Assembly (NCBI GenBank): GCA_013350335.1
Contig: CM023539.1
Location: 70,576,781-70,640,780 of the forward strand
DNA: 64,000 bases
From: Chimonanthus salicifolius
Lineage: Eukaryota; Streptophyta; Magnoliopsida; Laurales; Calycanthaceae
Reading direction: 5' to 3'
Shown here: piece by piece, positions 37,046-48,753 of the stretch
How the letters are laid out: each line of letters opens with the position of its first letter
How positions within the stretch are numbered: the stretch's first letter is position 1
Notes under the pieces: generated by a model
The model's database searches: none
Told to the model about the DNA's origin: nothing
What the model saw: the letters and a program-made list of their open reading frames with translations, nothing else
Program-made: the position numbers and the translations under genes

Positions 37046-39134
37046 TTATACTAAGAAATCCAAATTATGTGCGCCCTCAAGCTCCTCAAGTGGAGTATCA
37101 TCTTCATCATCCTCACTAGAACATTGATTTTCTTCATTTTCTTCGTTGAAACCATCATATGGATTAATATCATCAAGTGAAATGGCCTTTGAGTCCTTAG
37201 ATAATTTCAACTCTGCGTTCTTTTTCATTAGCAAATTTACTTTCACATACACCAAATCTTGAAGCTTTTCTGGATGAAGTCTATTCCTCCTTTTTGAATA
37301 AGTTGCTTCAAAAACGCTCCAAGTGCGCTCACATGCTGATGCACTGTATGGTTGACTCAGGATTTTTATAGCAATGGACTTCAAATTTGGAATTGAAGTT
37401 CCACATAAGTCCCACCAAAGTCCTAAATAATTAAAAGAATTAGATACACATTACAATGTACAATTAATATAAATTATAAAATTAGTAAATCAAAATTAAA
37501 TTAGGAAAACAAATGAAAAGAAACTTACTAGGATGAGATGTTTGCATCATTTCATGTGACATCGTTCCTCCAAAAATTTTTGGATCTCTAGAATGATAAA
37601 GAGACAACTCTCTAAATGTTTCTCTCAACTCTCCTCTTGGTGCCATTTTTGTGATAACTTTATCAAGGCCATCTCTGATTTCTGAATCTGTACTTATAAT
37701 GTTCTCATAAAAAAACTTGGGATGTAAAAATGCAGCAACTGCATGTAAAGGACTATGCAAATTTTTCTTCCAACGCTGATCTATGATGCTCAAAATTTCC
37801 ATGCATTTATCTTGATCATCATGATTTGGATAGAGACTTCTAATGGCTGATATTGCACGATTAAGTCCTTCATACAAGTAACCCATTGTAGACCCATCAC
37901 CATCTACCATTCTCAATATTTTAACAAGAGGTTCAACAATTTGGATTACCTTCTTTCCACCCTCCCAAAATTCATCACCACGTAAAACGTCTGCCACGTC
38001 TTTTCCTTCACTTTTTTTACATTGTGGCATGTTTCTCCATTCAACGGAAGCAACCATTAATCTCAATGCATCTTCTTGACTCAGGACAGATTGTAAACAA
38101 ATGAATTGAGTTGCAAACCTTGTAGTGGCTGGCCTTTGCAACTCTCTTCCTTGGGTGTGGACCCTTAGCAAATCAAGGACATGTTGATACCGATACAAAA
38201 ATTTAACAATTCTTCGAGCACTGTCCATATAGGGCTTCAGAAATGGCAACTTGTCAATGTCTTCCAACATTAAATCAATACAATGGGCAGCACATTGTGT
38301 CTTGAAAATATTTGGATACTTATTTTCAAGTATATCTCCTGCAGATATATAATTTGACCCATTGTCTGTAACAAATTGCACCACATTTCTTGGTTCAATC
38401 TCATCAATCACAGAAGATATAAAATCGGCAATGAAAGCCCCATTTTTAATATTCCCTTGTGCACATATAGACTTGAAGAAAACAGTACCTTGTGGACAAG
38501 CAACTAAACAATTAATATAGGGCCGATTCTTCATATCTGTCCATGTGTCGGACATAAGTGTGCATCCACTTGTCTTCCAATTCTTCCTAATATCATTTAC
38601 ATATGATATTGCTACATCTTTCACATTTTTCAACAACTTAGTCCTTAAAGTTTCACTACTAGGAAGGACATAAGTGGGCCCATATGCTATAGCGGCATGG
38701 ATTGCTTCTCTGTATTCTTCAGACCTTAACAAATTAAAGGAGAGGTTGTTCATCACCATGCTTCTACATATTAAGTTGTCAACATGATCCTTGTCATGTT
38801 TTTTAATCATGGTATCAACCAATTGTTGTCCCGAGGAAGACGGAAAAGCAACCGATGATGTCAAACTTTCTCCAGTGCAAGCAGATCCAACAGACAACAC
38901 ACTTCCTCTTTGCCTTTTCGTTCTCTCTTTAAACGATATTGCATCCCTCGCCATTTCACAAACATTCTCTGGAACTTTATCACACATTTTTACATCATGC
39001 AATGTCCTTTTTGCCAAATGGTTTCTAAAACGTGTGATACCACCACCAAAAACTTCTTCACAAAATTTACACTTTAACTTATTTTCACCCAATTCCTCTC
39101 CATATTGCCATAATGGATCTCTTTGTCGAGGCAT
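37046..39134 (-). CDS. hAT transposase (BED finger, DUF659, hAT dimerisation), two exons
   Basis: This enzyme cuts and re-inserts the surrounding element. Exon 1 is 39134-37529 and exon 2 is 37422-37046. The intron has donor A|GTAAGTTTC and acceptor ATTTAG|GA, and splicing restores H-P-R-L-W-W across the junction. The predicted protein is 660 residues. Residues ~5-55 form a BED-type zinc finger (C22-x2-C25, H39, with H46 or C51). Residues ~155-300 match DUF659, with the likely catalytic aspartates D196 (in SDTWTD) and D257 (in VTDNGSN) and the C-A-A-H-C motif at 281-285. Residues ~545-620 are the hAT C-terminal dimerisation region with E567 in S-A-C-E-R-T-W. The tail is acidic. No internal stop or frameshift is seen and all three acidic residues are present. 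The start M-P-R-Q was chosen because it immediately precedes the BED finger. The frame extends upstream only through a hydrophobic stretch likely to be 5' leader or intron. Confidence 0.93.
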
Positions 39135-40339
39135 TTTCGATGAAAAATGGACACAAAGATCTAGAAAAAATACGAACATAAAGTTTAGAAAATAATAAAC
39201 AAACAATTGATAACACAAGAAAAAAATCAAGTGTGCTTTCTAGTTTATCTTGTCATGAAAAGAAAATACTATTTACATTTTACAGTTTTACACTAATATA
39301 ACTATTGCATATTGATCAGTCTCTTGTTAAAAAATTATTTCTATCAAGTTTATAAATCTATCAGTTTTATGATAAATGGTTCAATCTCACATATTTCTAT
39401 CAACTTTATAACTTTTAACATATTGATCAGTCTCTTGTTAAAAAATTAAAAAATCCATACACTTTAAATATAAAAAAATTCAACCTACACGATACAAAAT
39501 AAGTACGAAGGCATTGTTTAAGTGTAGAATCTTTTAATAGTGATGCTAGTGGTGAACTGGTGATTGGTGCAAGTTGGGCTTTTTAAAAATGGGATTAGTC
39601 CAAGCATGGTCAATTACTAGCTAACAATATAAGGCTCACCAAAAATATAAGATGATTTGGAAAAGAACTCATTTAGATGAAGTATTAAATATATATGAAA
39701 GCTACAAATTTAAAATGGAAGAATTGACGAAGTTAATATATACATATATATATATATTTCAAGCATCCATTAGTTTGTCACCAACTTCTATGTACATCAG
39801 TTTTTTTTTTAATATTTATTAATAATCTACCCTTATTCAAGGCTATCTTACCCTTATTAAAAAAAAATCAACAAATATATTTCAAGCTCTATTTGCAGTG
39901 ATCTATGATGTTCTTCTAATCATCATTCAAATTTTTAATCAATCAATGTTAGATACTCAAGTCATACACAAAAGTGTCGGAGTTGATGGAATGTAGCAAA
40001 TCAAATAATTTATTCTAGCTTATATCAAATTGATTCAAATCAACACCTATAGTATAAATTGTCCAGCCAATAATAAGTCATCGATAAATTTCAACAATCA
40101 AATATTAATTTATTTGGAGAAGATCGGAGTGAAAAGTAATTCAATTTGTTGTCATCATAATCAATCCAAGAGAGTTTCATAAGTGAGATACTCTTTGTTT
40201 CAAAGCTTAAAGTTGGTCCAGCCCACAATCTACCAATCTTTAATAATATTAACAATTTTGGCAAGGTCGGCTGAACCAAATCAGAGACATTCAAATATTT
40301 GTGACACAATTAGACATGGATTTGGAGACAACTTACTTC

Positions 40340-41280
40340 CGAGTTACTGTAAAAGGCTCGAGAGAGTGAGAGACCAGCAGCTGCCGGGTGCCGGCAAGTC
40401 GGCAACCAGTGAGAAACTGAGAACTGAGAAGGAGCAGTGAAGTGAGAGAGGCTCGAGAGAGTGAGAGACCAGCAGCTGCCGGGTGCCGGCAAGTCGGCAA
40501 CCAGTGAGAACTGAGAAGGAGCAGTGAAGTGAGAGAGGCTCGAGAGAGTGAGAGACCGGCCGCAGGCAACAGGCGACGGCGAGAGGATGGAGAGAGCAGC
40601 AACAGAGAAGCCGTAGCAGTGACAGTGAGAGAGGCAGCCACAGGCGAAGGCGAGAGGATGGAGAGAGCAGCAACAGAGAAGCCGTAGCAGTGACAGTGAG
40701 AGAGGCAGCCGCAGGCGAAGGCGAGAGGATGGAGAGAGCAGCAACAGAGAAGCCGTAGCAGTGACAGTGAGAGAGGCAGCCGCAGGAGACAGAGATCCAG
40801 AGCGACAGAGATCCAGAGATCCAGAGAGAACCAGTGAGAGACCGGCGAGGCACCAGCCGCAGGCGAGAGGATCAGAGAGCAGCAAGAGAAAAGCCACCGG
40901 CGAGCGATTGGGTTTTCGATTTGGGGATTTTTCGATTCGGTTTCGATTTGGGGTTTTTTCGATCGGGATTATCGATTTCGATTAGGGAACCCGGGAGTGA
41001 AAAGGAAAGAACATCCACCAGCGAGCGATTGGGTTTTCGATTGGGTTTTGATTTGGAATTTTTTCGATCGGGATTTCCGATTAGGGAACTCGTTGCTCGG
41101 GAGTGAAAGGGAAATTTTCGATTTGGGAACAGCCACCGCTGAAGATTGAAGAAGTGAAGAGGCAAGAACGAAAACATTGTAAAAGTAAAAGGGATTTCAT
41201 CTCGGTCGTGCGCTCGTGCCGTGCGCTCGTGCGGGGGCGAGCGTGCGGGCGGCCGGGCGTGCGACAGCAGAGGAAAACTT
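40340..41280 (-). promoter_or_regulatory. GC/CpG-rich tandem-repeated leader region of the hAT element
   Basis: Within an AT-rich window this block is markedly GC-rich. It contains three nested repeat sets. A ~90-bp unit starting GGCTCGAGAGAGTGAG occurs at 40355, 40450 and 40537. A 71-bp unit around GAGAGGATGGAGAGAGCAGC occurs at 40581, 40652 and 40723. A ~121-bp duplication around CGAGCGATTGGGTTTTCG occurs at 40901 and 41022. It lies upstream of the transposase on its coding strand and is probably promoter plus 5' leader. Long open frames on both strands here are composition artefacts. Confidence 0.6.
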
Positions 41281-41522
41281 AACCCGATATTAACGCGTTT
41301 TTATCGTTAAATTCCCGATAATAACGGCTGAGGCGTTAAAAACACGATATTAACGCGGCATCGGTATTTTCCCGATATTATCGCGGTATAAATGAAAATA
41401 TCGGCGGTATTTGTTACATTGAGTAAAACACCCTCTATTTTTACCCAAAACTGACATTTCACTAATTGGAAGTGCACTTTGGGTAAAAATGAGGGGTGCA
41501 TAAATCATTTCCCTTTTTTTAA

Positions 41523-42399
41523 AACTGTTCGAAATTTCATTACTTCAAATTTCTTTTTAATCTCCAAATTTTTCCATCCTTTAAAGCAGGATTTCAGTAA
41601 CACGACAAAGATGATTTCTCATGAATTGATCAATCTGAGCAGATTTAGGTTGCACAGAGGCAGACCTGTCTAAAACAGAGGGGAAGAGAGAGGAGAGAAA
41701 GTAGAGACACGTGAGAGAGAGAGGATAAATATACGTTAAATAAAACAAAGACATCGCTTGGAATATCTATATTATTAAAAAAATATAATTTTTAATTAAA
41801 ATTTTGAAAAATCAAATATTAAAAAAAAAAAAAAAAACAGATCTGAACGAGTTTTGAAAAGGTTTTTATCTGAAAAAGAAATAAATTTAAAATTTAAAAA
41901 GAAAATGAAGGACCGAGATTGTGCACCTTTCTCGATTTGGCAATCCGCGGATGGAGTGTGATTGTCGGCAATTCTACGACTAATCGGGAGACAATGGAGA
42001 TGACAATGGAGATGGAAGGAGCGCACTTGTCTTCGATCTAAAAAAGAAAAAATTAAAAAATGAGATACGTTTTCAGTTTTAAATAGATTTAAAATGAAAA
42101 AAAAAAAGGTAAAGGAGAGAGATGAGAGAGGGATAGACAAATAGAAGGAGAGAGAGAGGGAGGCGCGAGAGACGAGAGAAGGGCGATCGGAGTGGCAGCA
42201 GCGAGGACGGAGGGGCGAGAGATGAGAGAGGAGGGAAGGAAAAAGGCTTGGATCTGTTATAGTGTGAGGAAGAGAACCGAGATTTGCTGGTTTCGCATTC
42301 CTTCTTTACATCCGACGGTTTCTGCGCGAGATCGCACATTCAAATGAGGATTAATCTTCGTAATGTCACCGTTAGAGAGAATAAAGAAGTATAGCTGAG
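41523..42399. other. Spacer with GA-rich patches, no gene
   Basis: AGAGAGAG-rich segments at 41680-41730 and 42110-42240 surround pieces such as CGAGATTGTGCACC and CCGCGGATGGAGTG. They resemble a gene leader region but no coding exon is recognised. Confidence 0.35.
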
Positions 42400-42830
42400 G
42401 GTAAAAAACTGGCCCTGCTGATATTTCATATCGGCCGCAATATCGGTCGATAAGTTTCTTTCTCCTCTGATATTTACATTTCTCTCTCCCTCGGTATTCA
42501 AAACCGTAAAAAATCGCAAAAAACCTTGAAGAACCGTGAAAAATCACAAAAAACCGCAAAAAAATCGTGGAAAACAGTGAAAAACCGTATCGATTTTTGT
42601 TTTTCTTTTTTAAAAAATAAAATAAATTTTAAATACCGATATTTATGCATATCGGCCGATATGGTGACCGATATTGTGGACCGAATCTCGGCCATATCGG
42701 CCGATAATCGTTTTGTACGGCCAATACATATCGTATCGGCTGATATCGTTCAGTCTTAAAAAACCGATACATATCGACTGATACGATATGTATCGGCGGA
42801 TATTTCGACCCGTTACTATAGCTGTTTGAG
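42400..42830. mobile_element. Transposon arm rich in ATATCGGCC motifs
   Basis: More than ten variants of the palindromic words ATATCGGCCGATAT, TATCGGC and CCGATAC occur, concentrated at 42420-42450 and 42635-42815. Between them is a run of CCGTGAAAAATCGCAAAAAACC-like microrepeats (42505-42590). Similar words occur near 18.3 kb and 54.3-55.3 kb, and more loosely in the hAT subterminal regions. I could not find a paired end, so class and limits are uncertain. Confidence 0.5.
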
Positions 42831-42913
42831 AAAAAAAAGTTGATTTGCGTGTTTCATGAGTTAGTTATAAGTAAATTCAAAAAAAAAGAAGTTTTGCTCC
42901 TATAGTTATTTGC

Positions 42914-43149
42914 GGGTGGCCAATCCTAATACGGGAATACTCTTTTAGTAAAATGATCTGGTCGGTGCACCGATTTGGACTCTCAAAAAATTGGTGCACC
43001 AATTTCTAAGTGATTCGGTTGGTGCACCGATAAGTGAACTGATTCACTGAAAAGTGAATTGATTTTTGCAGATAGATGAGGGGTAAAATGGGAAGTTCAC
43101 TAAAATCCGTGTCTCCTAAAAGATAACACCCATATTAGGATGCCCGCCC
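42914..43149. mobile_element. MITE, 236 bp, with 8-bp TSD TTATTTGC
   Basis: TTATTTGC flanks both sides (42906-42913 and 43150-43157). The termini GGGTGGCCAATCCTAATA and, inverted from the right, GGGCGGGCATCCTAATA pair with few mismatches. Inside are GGTGCACCGATT and TTGGTGCACCAATTT palindromes and GGTAAAATGG, a word shared with the arms of the fold-back element at 30-31.7 kb. The 8-bp duplication indicates hAT-type mobilisation. Confidence 0.85.
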
Positions 43150-43193
43150 TTATTTGCTGTGTTTAAATTTTTTATTTTGAAACATTTCATATA

Positions 43194-45002
43194 TTATAGT
43201 GTAAGACATCAATGACAAAGTTTGGCATTGATACTATGTGTGATGCCTTGTGCATTGATATAGGGTTGTAACGACCTGCTCCTACAACCTACTCTCTTTA
43301 AGACCAGAGTCGCTCCCGGCTCGACAGTTGGTTAAGTTGCACCAGCCCACACCCTCAGCCGAGAGTTGAACAATGTTCTGATACCATTTGTAATGACCTA
43401 CCCTGACCTTTTAGCACAATATTTTCCACTTTGGTCCTTCACATAGGGCCTGCACGACTTTACATCTGAGGATCCATGCCAGGGAAGCCCTCAAAAGGCC
43501 TTGTTCTAGATTGAAGGAAGCTAACCTCTTATATACAGAGGGGAACCAAGCCCCTCCGGCGTTATGGGAGTCCAGAACACTCGCTCTCTAGGGCAGAGTA
43601 CTACACTGTGTTAGACTAATAAGCGTAGGTGGATGCCATCTACATTTTAGGTGATGAGAAATGCGCCTAGGCTTTCTAGCAACAGGAATCCTCCCTTTCA
43701 CGTGCAAGAAAAAGGAATAAACTAGTAAAATGCTTTTCAAACTACATGCTTATATTTCTTATATTATATTCAATTAGAAGGATGATGGTTTCAATAGAAA
43801 TATTATATTAAGTCATTAAAAATCATTTTGATTGGAAGAATTTAGATATATTTCTATAGATTGTAAATATTTAAAAATTGAATAATTAATTTAAATGATC
43901 AATTTTCAAAGATTTTTAAAAAATATGAATTGAATAAACACATAAAGATAAATTTTGGTGGACCATACACTTAAATATAGATCTCAGTATCTTACCTATA
44001 AACTAATACTCTAATTGATGGGGCCACTGCTAGGCGCTAGCTGACATGGAGTGCGCAACTACACACCTATCACTATTAGGGTTGTGCACAGGTGATCGAT
44101 CATTTGTCTAAAACTGTTATTCCTGAATTTTAAATTCTAAACGTCAAAATAAGTCACAAATCCTAAATTTTCATTTTGTAATTCGAATATTTGGGTAATT
44201 GGGTTTGATTTACCATTTATATTGTAATATTCTATGTAACAGATTAACAATGTGAGTTCAGAATAAAAAGGTAGTCCATAATGTGAACTACGGTTTCATT
44301 CATCTTTTTAATCACCATTTATTTCACCTTAAATTTTGAGATCCATTACATAGAATTGAATCAAGTCATGTATAGACTCTATAAAGGATCTCGTTACAAG
44401 TATTAAAGCCTCTACCAGATCAGATCTAGTCAAATTAATTTGTCCAAATTCTACCATATGATCAACAAGTAGATCAAGCCTTTGGTCAAGCAAGTTACCA
44501 AGGCTCTATTGAACATATTCAACAACAAATTAGGTCACGAAGTTATTTTGGAGTTATATTCAAATAGATCAAATCACTAAAACCTGGTCAAGATGTATCT
44601 ACTGGCATATTAACTATTAAGACACTAAGCCTCAGAACTAGGACGGTAAATGGATCCAGATCTGACCCAATTCGCCAAGAGCCGGATTACGAGTCAGAAC
44701 ATATGCATCAACAATGAAGTAAGGAAGAAACAACAGAAGGATGTCCAATGGTTGATGAACTCTAAATGACTTGTTGAATGAGAAGCAATGGTGGATGTCA
44801 CCAAAACCTGTTTTCAACTCATCCAATAATGAATCAACTTTAGAAGACCCATTGAAGCACATTTAATGACTTTTGATGTTATGAAGACTGTGGCTCCAAT
44901 GGTGGATCAAGTATAGAAGATTTAGTAAAGTACATCCAATGGCAAATGAGGTACATTCAATGGTGAATCGAGTCATGAAAACACATCTGAAGTACAACTA
45001 AT
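43194..45002. repeat. Dispersed repeat, copy 2, containing a TRIM
   Basis: Collinear with 18525-19751 from TTATAGTGTAAGACATCAAT to GTACAACTAAT. It carries three insertions relative to copy 1: a TRIM-containing block (about 43235-43610), about 145 bp at ~43998-44143, and about 110 bp at ~44262-44380. Similarity stops sharply at 45002, where the VPS13 intron sequence begins, so this boundary is a rearrangement junction. Confidence 0.85.
43267..43605 (-). mobile_element. TRIM with one full LTR and one nearly deleted LTR
   Basis: On the minus strand a 217-bp LTR (43605-43389) starts TGTAGTACTCTGCC and ends GGTCATTACA. It is followed by the primer-binding site TGGTATCAGAAC, an interior, a purine tract (TTAAAGAGAGTAGG) and a second LTR reduced to about 20 bp (43286-43267), which keeps only TGTAGGAGC fused to GGTCGTTACA. 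It belongs to the same superfamily as the 17.7-kb TRIM and the 52.0-kb solo LTR, judged by GCACAATATT and shared ends. It is absent from copy 1 of the surrounding repeat. Confidence 0.8.
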
Positions 45003-45344
45003 CACATTTTGGAAGAAATCAAAGTTTGAGAAAGAACAGCAGTAGGATTTTACAGAAGTACACAAAATACACCTAGAGTACCTTTTATAATTATATGCAT
45101 TATACTCACTGGGTGAAGCAATGTGCCATTTGCAGCCAGTTGATTTGAACATTGATGAGGAGACTCTAATGAGGCTTGTTCCATTTTGGAGAACCTCTCT
45201 TAGTGACTCGAATACACCAAGGCGGCAATTTTATTTTAAGCACTTTGAGATCCACCCAATCAAGGTTTGTAGTCTTCTCTATAGGAAGCTGAATGGGATT
45301 GTTTGACCTTTAGTATTCTAATAATATTTATATTGCTTACTAGA

Positions 45345-45420
45345 ATTTGATAACCACCTGACCTGATAATCCAAACTCAAGTTATCAGGATAATCCAAAC
45401 TCAAGTTATCTTTCCTTGTC
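45345..45420 (+). repeat. Exon-derived microduplication in VPS13 intron
   Basis: The exon sequence AATCCAAACTCAAGTTAT (at about 45453-45470 within exon 2) appears twice more in the preceding intron, at about 45368 and 45393. This suggests a local copying event during repair. Confidence 0.7.
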
Positions 45421-47089
45421 CTTTAAAGATCATAGCAAGCTTCCTTCCAGGTAATCCAAACTCAAGTTATAGCTCCGCCCGAGAAGCACTGAGGTCCTTA
45501 CTGCATAGTGTGATAAAGGTCAAGCAAGAGTTTTCAATCTAAAAGATTCATCTTGAGTCTTAGTGCTTTAGCAACTATGCATTTATGAGTTGCTATTCCT
45601 GTCTCTCTCTTGCTCTCTCTGCACGGAATTAGATTGATTCACTCAATTTGTGTTCTAGATTCCTGCTGTGAAAAATATGGTGGTAGAGCTTAATGGTGTC
45701 CTTCTTACTCATGCCTTAGTAACAGCACGTGAATTGTTTATAAAATGTGCTCAACATTATTCATGGTAAGTTCATTAATAAATTTCTTTCAAGATCATTG
45801 TTGCTTTATTTGGTATTTCATTTTATTCCTAGCTGATTTTAATACAAAAATAACCTTCTAGGTATGTTGTTAGAGCCATTTACATTGCTAAAGGAAGTAT
45901 ATTGCTTCCACCTACCTTTGCTTCTATTTTTGATGACTCGGCCTCATCATCTCTCGATGTTTTCTTTGATCCTTCAAGTGGCTTAGTTAATCTTCCAGGT
46001 TTCACTTTAGGTATTATTTTCTCTAACCTATATGAATGAATGTCTATCTAATTGGATTTTTGCCCTTTACTATTCTACAGCATGCAAAACAGCCATCTCT
46101 TCTGAAAAATGGGTGCTGAAACCTTGTAAACCATACAAAATTGTCAATATTAAAATAGGAAAACTACTTTTCTTTTTCCATCCACATCTGAAATGTGTCT
46201 ATCCTATATGAGAAACTCCTTTCCTTTTTCCATTCATATATGAAGAGGCTTTGGCTTTGTAGAAGTCAGTCAATCTGTTATGAGTTGAAGATTTAAAGGC
46301 AATTTGAGCTTCCATTAGGTTTTCACATCTTGATTTTATGGTTACTGAATTGGGAGTCATTACATCAAATCTGGGTGTTTCTCTTCTATGCTTTGGAATG
46401 TGGACCTCTTCTCCATGTTTTTACCAAGGAAATTATTTTTTTAATCAAAACGAACATTGGACTTAAAATAGCATCTCAATAACTTTTTGGTGTCATGTAA
46501 ATCTTGGCCAGTCTTGTACACCTATTAATCCTTTCTCACAAACATTTCTTTGACTAAACTATGTACAAGCTTTTGGATGAACCATTAGTATCTTTGTAAG
46601 GCTCTAGTTGTCTTATATCTAACTGGTATTCTAGCATACCCCAGTCGTGTTGAGAAGGGATTATATTGTTTAGTTAATTTGCAAAGTTTCATGTTAACTC
46701 CAGATTTACCTTCAAATGTTAAAAACATGTGTTATATGAGCATAAGGGCAAGACATGAATTTTATTTATTTATTTTGGTAGAGAATTAACAATACCTTTA
46801 TTTAAAAGGGAAAAGTTTTACATCAAAAGAAGTCCTCCTGACATTGGATCATGGAAACTGCTACAAGCACAAGCATCAGAGGATAAAACATTCATTTTGT
46901 AGAACAATTTCATTTACCCAATAAAGTACTCTCCCTTAAAGTTCCAGCTTAGGCTAGAGAACTATAGCATAAGACTTCTCATGAATATTCAAAAACAATA
47001 AAAACATGATTTTACAATCCTGATCTCCCCTCCATCGTCGTCATCATCGTCATCTAAGTCATTTATCTCATCAATCTGAAGTTGACCTC

Positions 47090-47190
47090 TATATTTGGAT
47101 CCTATGTGACACCCATGAAACTCGAACCTACAACCTCAGTCTACGACAATGAGCCCTTATCTTTTGTGCTATAAGTTCTTGTATTTAAAC
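47090..47190 (-). mobile_element. Possible tRNA-derived SINE in VPS13 intron 4
   Basis: On the minus strand GGTTCGAGTTTC, a pol III B-box, lies at about 47117-47128. Upstream is a weak A-box-like region (TATAGCACAAAAGATAAGGG). No clear poly-A end or target duplication is seen. The surrounding intron (46011-47539) is otherwise featureless. Confidence 0.35.
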
Positions 47191-48753
47191 CCAGTTTTTG
47201 CATCCGGACCACAAAAAGTATAGATTAGCCAATCACACGCTTCACATATTCAAAGTTGTGGGATAACTCCATATAGAAACCATAGGCTTCACCACCCAAG
47301 AATAAAAGAAAATAAAAATTCCATAAATGAAATAGTTGCACTTTTAGGCTGGTATGAAGCTTGAGAACTCTTTATCTGCAGTTCCTAGATTAAACCATTT
47401 AACTTTATTTTTCTTTTATTCTATCCTCAATTTTTTTGAGTACTTCCAGCTATGGCTTTGCTTTTATCTCAATATTAAACAAATTTAGAAGCTGACCTCA
47501 ATTTCCACTCTCTTTGCCATACACTTAAAATGTGAACAGGTATGTTCAAATTCATCAGTAAGTGCATCAATACTAAAGGGTTTTCAGGGACAAAGCGCTA
47601 CTTTGGTGATTTGGGGAAAACTGTAAGCACTCCTACTTCAAAAATGTTGCTGAAGTAATGTGTCTTTTGTAGTTGTGCTAGTGAATGTTATATGCAGGAA
47701 ATTTTATTTTAATTTTTTGTCCTTTTTTTGCCACAGATGAAGACAGCAAGGTCAAATGTACTCTTTGCTGCCATTACTGAGATCTCAGACAACGTTCTGA
47801 AAGGAACAGAGGCCAGTGGTTTCAATGGCATGGTACTGTTTGCTTTATGACATTACTTTCGGTGGTTTGAACATTTTGATGGTTCAATTGTATATTATTT
47901 TTTAATTCTTATTTCCACATTTGCAGTAAATTTATTAAATTTTCTTTGAACTGGCACCTGTACTTTGTTCAGGTGAATGGTTTCCACCAAGGGATACTGA
48001 AATTGGCTATGGAACCTTCAGTTCTTGGGATGGTTGTTCTGGAGGGTGGTCCAGACAGAAAGATTAAGCTTGATCGCAGTCCTGGGGTTGAAGAGGTAAT
48101 GCTGCAATAATCATCTGAAGTAATATCTACTCCACCTACCTTTTCTTGATTTTCTTGTCCTTGTGAAATTCAATTTCTTGAGCCACAATGCTCATATAGG
48201 TGGCAATAGCGTAGAAATCTATTTTATCATAGTTTGTTGCTAAACTATTGGTTTCTTATTCCTTGTTTGGAAACTAAAAATTGCAGTTATATATAGAAGG
48301 ATACCTACAGGCTATGTTAGATGCGATGTATAAGCAGGAGTACCTGAGAGTTAGGGTAATTGATGACCAGGCAAGTGGACCCTGTAGCATTCCAAACTCA
48401 AAGCTTACTCTATATGTGCCTACCTTCATTGAAGAAAGGAAGAAGAATAATTTACTTGATATTTGGCTGCCCTAATTTGAAAAAAATATATGAATTAAGA
48501 AGGAGAAAACTAGATGATGCCGGTTGTCCACTATCCTGATGATTGAAGTACATCAAAATCCGAATGCAGTGACATTGTTACTTGGGAACTTGAATGCCGG
48601 TTGACTAGAAATTCATGCATCTTTTGCCATTCATCAGATCACAAATTCCTTGAAATCTAGCATGCCATTTTGAGTGCATTACTTGAATTTCTATAGCGAT
48701 TGTTGAAACCTATATGGATACCAATATAAGTACATCTAGTTAACAAATAATAA

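Larger units (their letters stand above)
36011..41421 (-). mobile_element. hAT transposon, 5,411 bp, intact ends and perfect 8-bp TSD
   Basis: The element is bounded by AGTAAAAC at 36003-36010 and 41422-41429, a perfect 8-bp duplication. Its terminal repeats are CATAGTAACAAATACC on the left and, read inward from the right, CAATGTAACAAATACC: 16 bp with two mismatches, with the C-A start usual for hAT. Subterminal regions on both sides are rich in AACGG, CGATATTAACG and CCCGATA words, which are probable transposase binding sites. Inside, on the minus strand, are a GC-rich leader region (40340-41280), the transposase gene (39134-37046) and two ankyrin exons (36693-36417). The intact ends, TSD and gene suggest a young, possibly autonomous copy. 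Confidence 0.93.
35911..41513. mobile_element. MITE split by a nested hAT insertion
   Basis: The left part 35911-36010 starts GGGAAATGATTTGTGCACCC. The right part 41430-41513 ends with the reverse complement (GGTGCATAAATCATTTCCC). They form ~65-bp inverted repeats that also share TTTTTACCCAA, GTGCACT and GTGAAATGTCAGTTTT. The outer flanks are TTTTTTTAA at 35902-35910 and again at 41514-41522, a possible 9-bp target duplication, although low complexity weakens this. Removing the internal hAT and one copy of its target duplication leaves a MITE of about 184 bp. Long TIRs with a 9-bp duplication would suit a Mutator-type MITE. Confidence 0.8.

Noticed and set aside
38791..39195. 134-codon plus-strand frame
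   Set aside because: It is antisense to the N-terminal part of the hAT transposase, whose minus-strand frame has clear family motifs.
40310..40897. 195-codon and overlapping minus-strand frames rich in Leu/Ser
   Set aside because: They lie in the GC-rich tandem repeats of the hAT leader and are open because of low stop-codon density. No domain.
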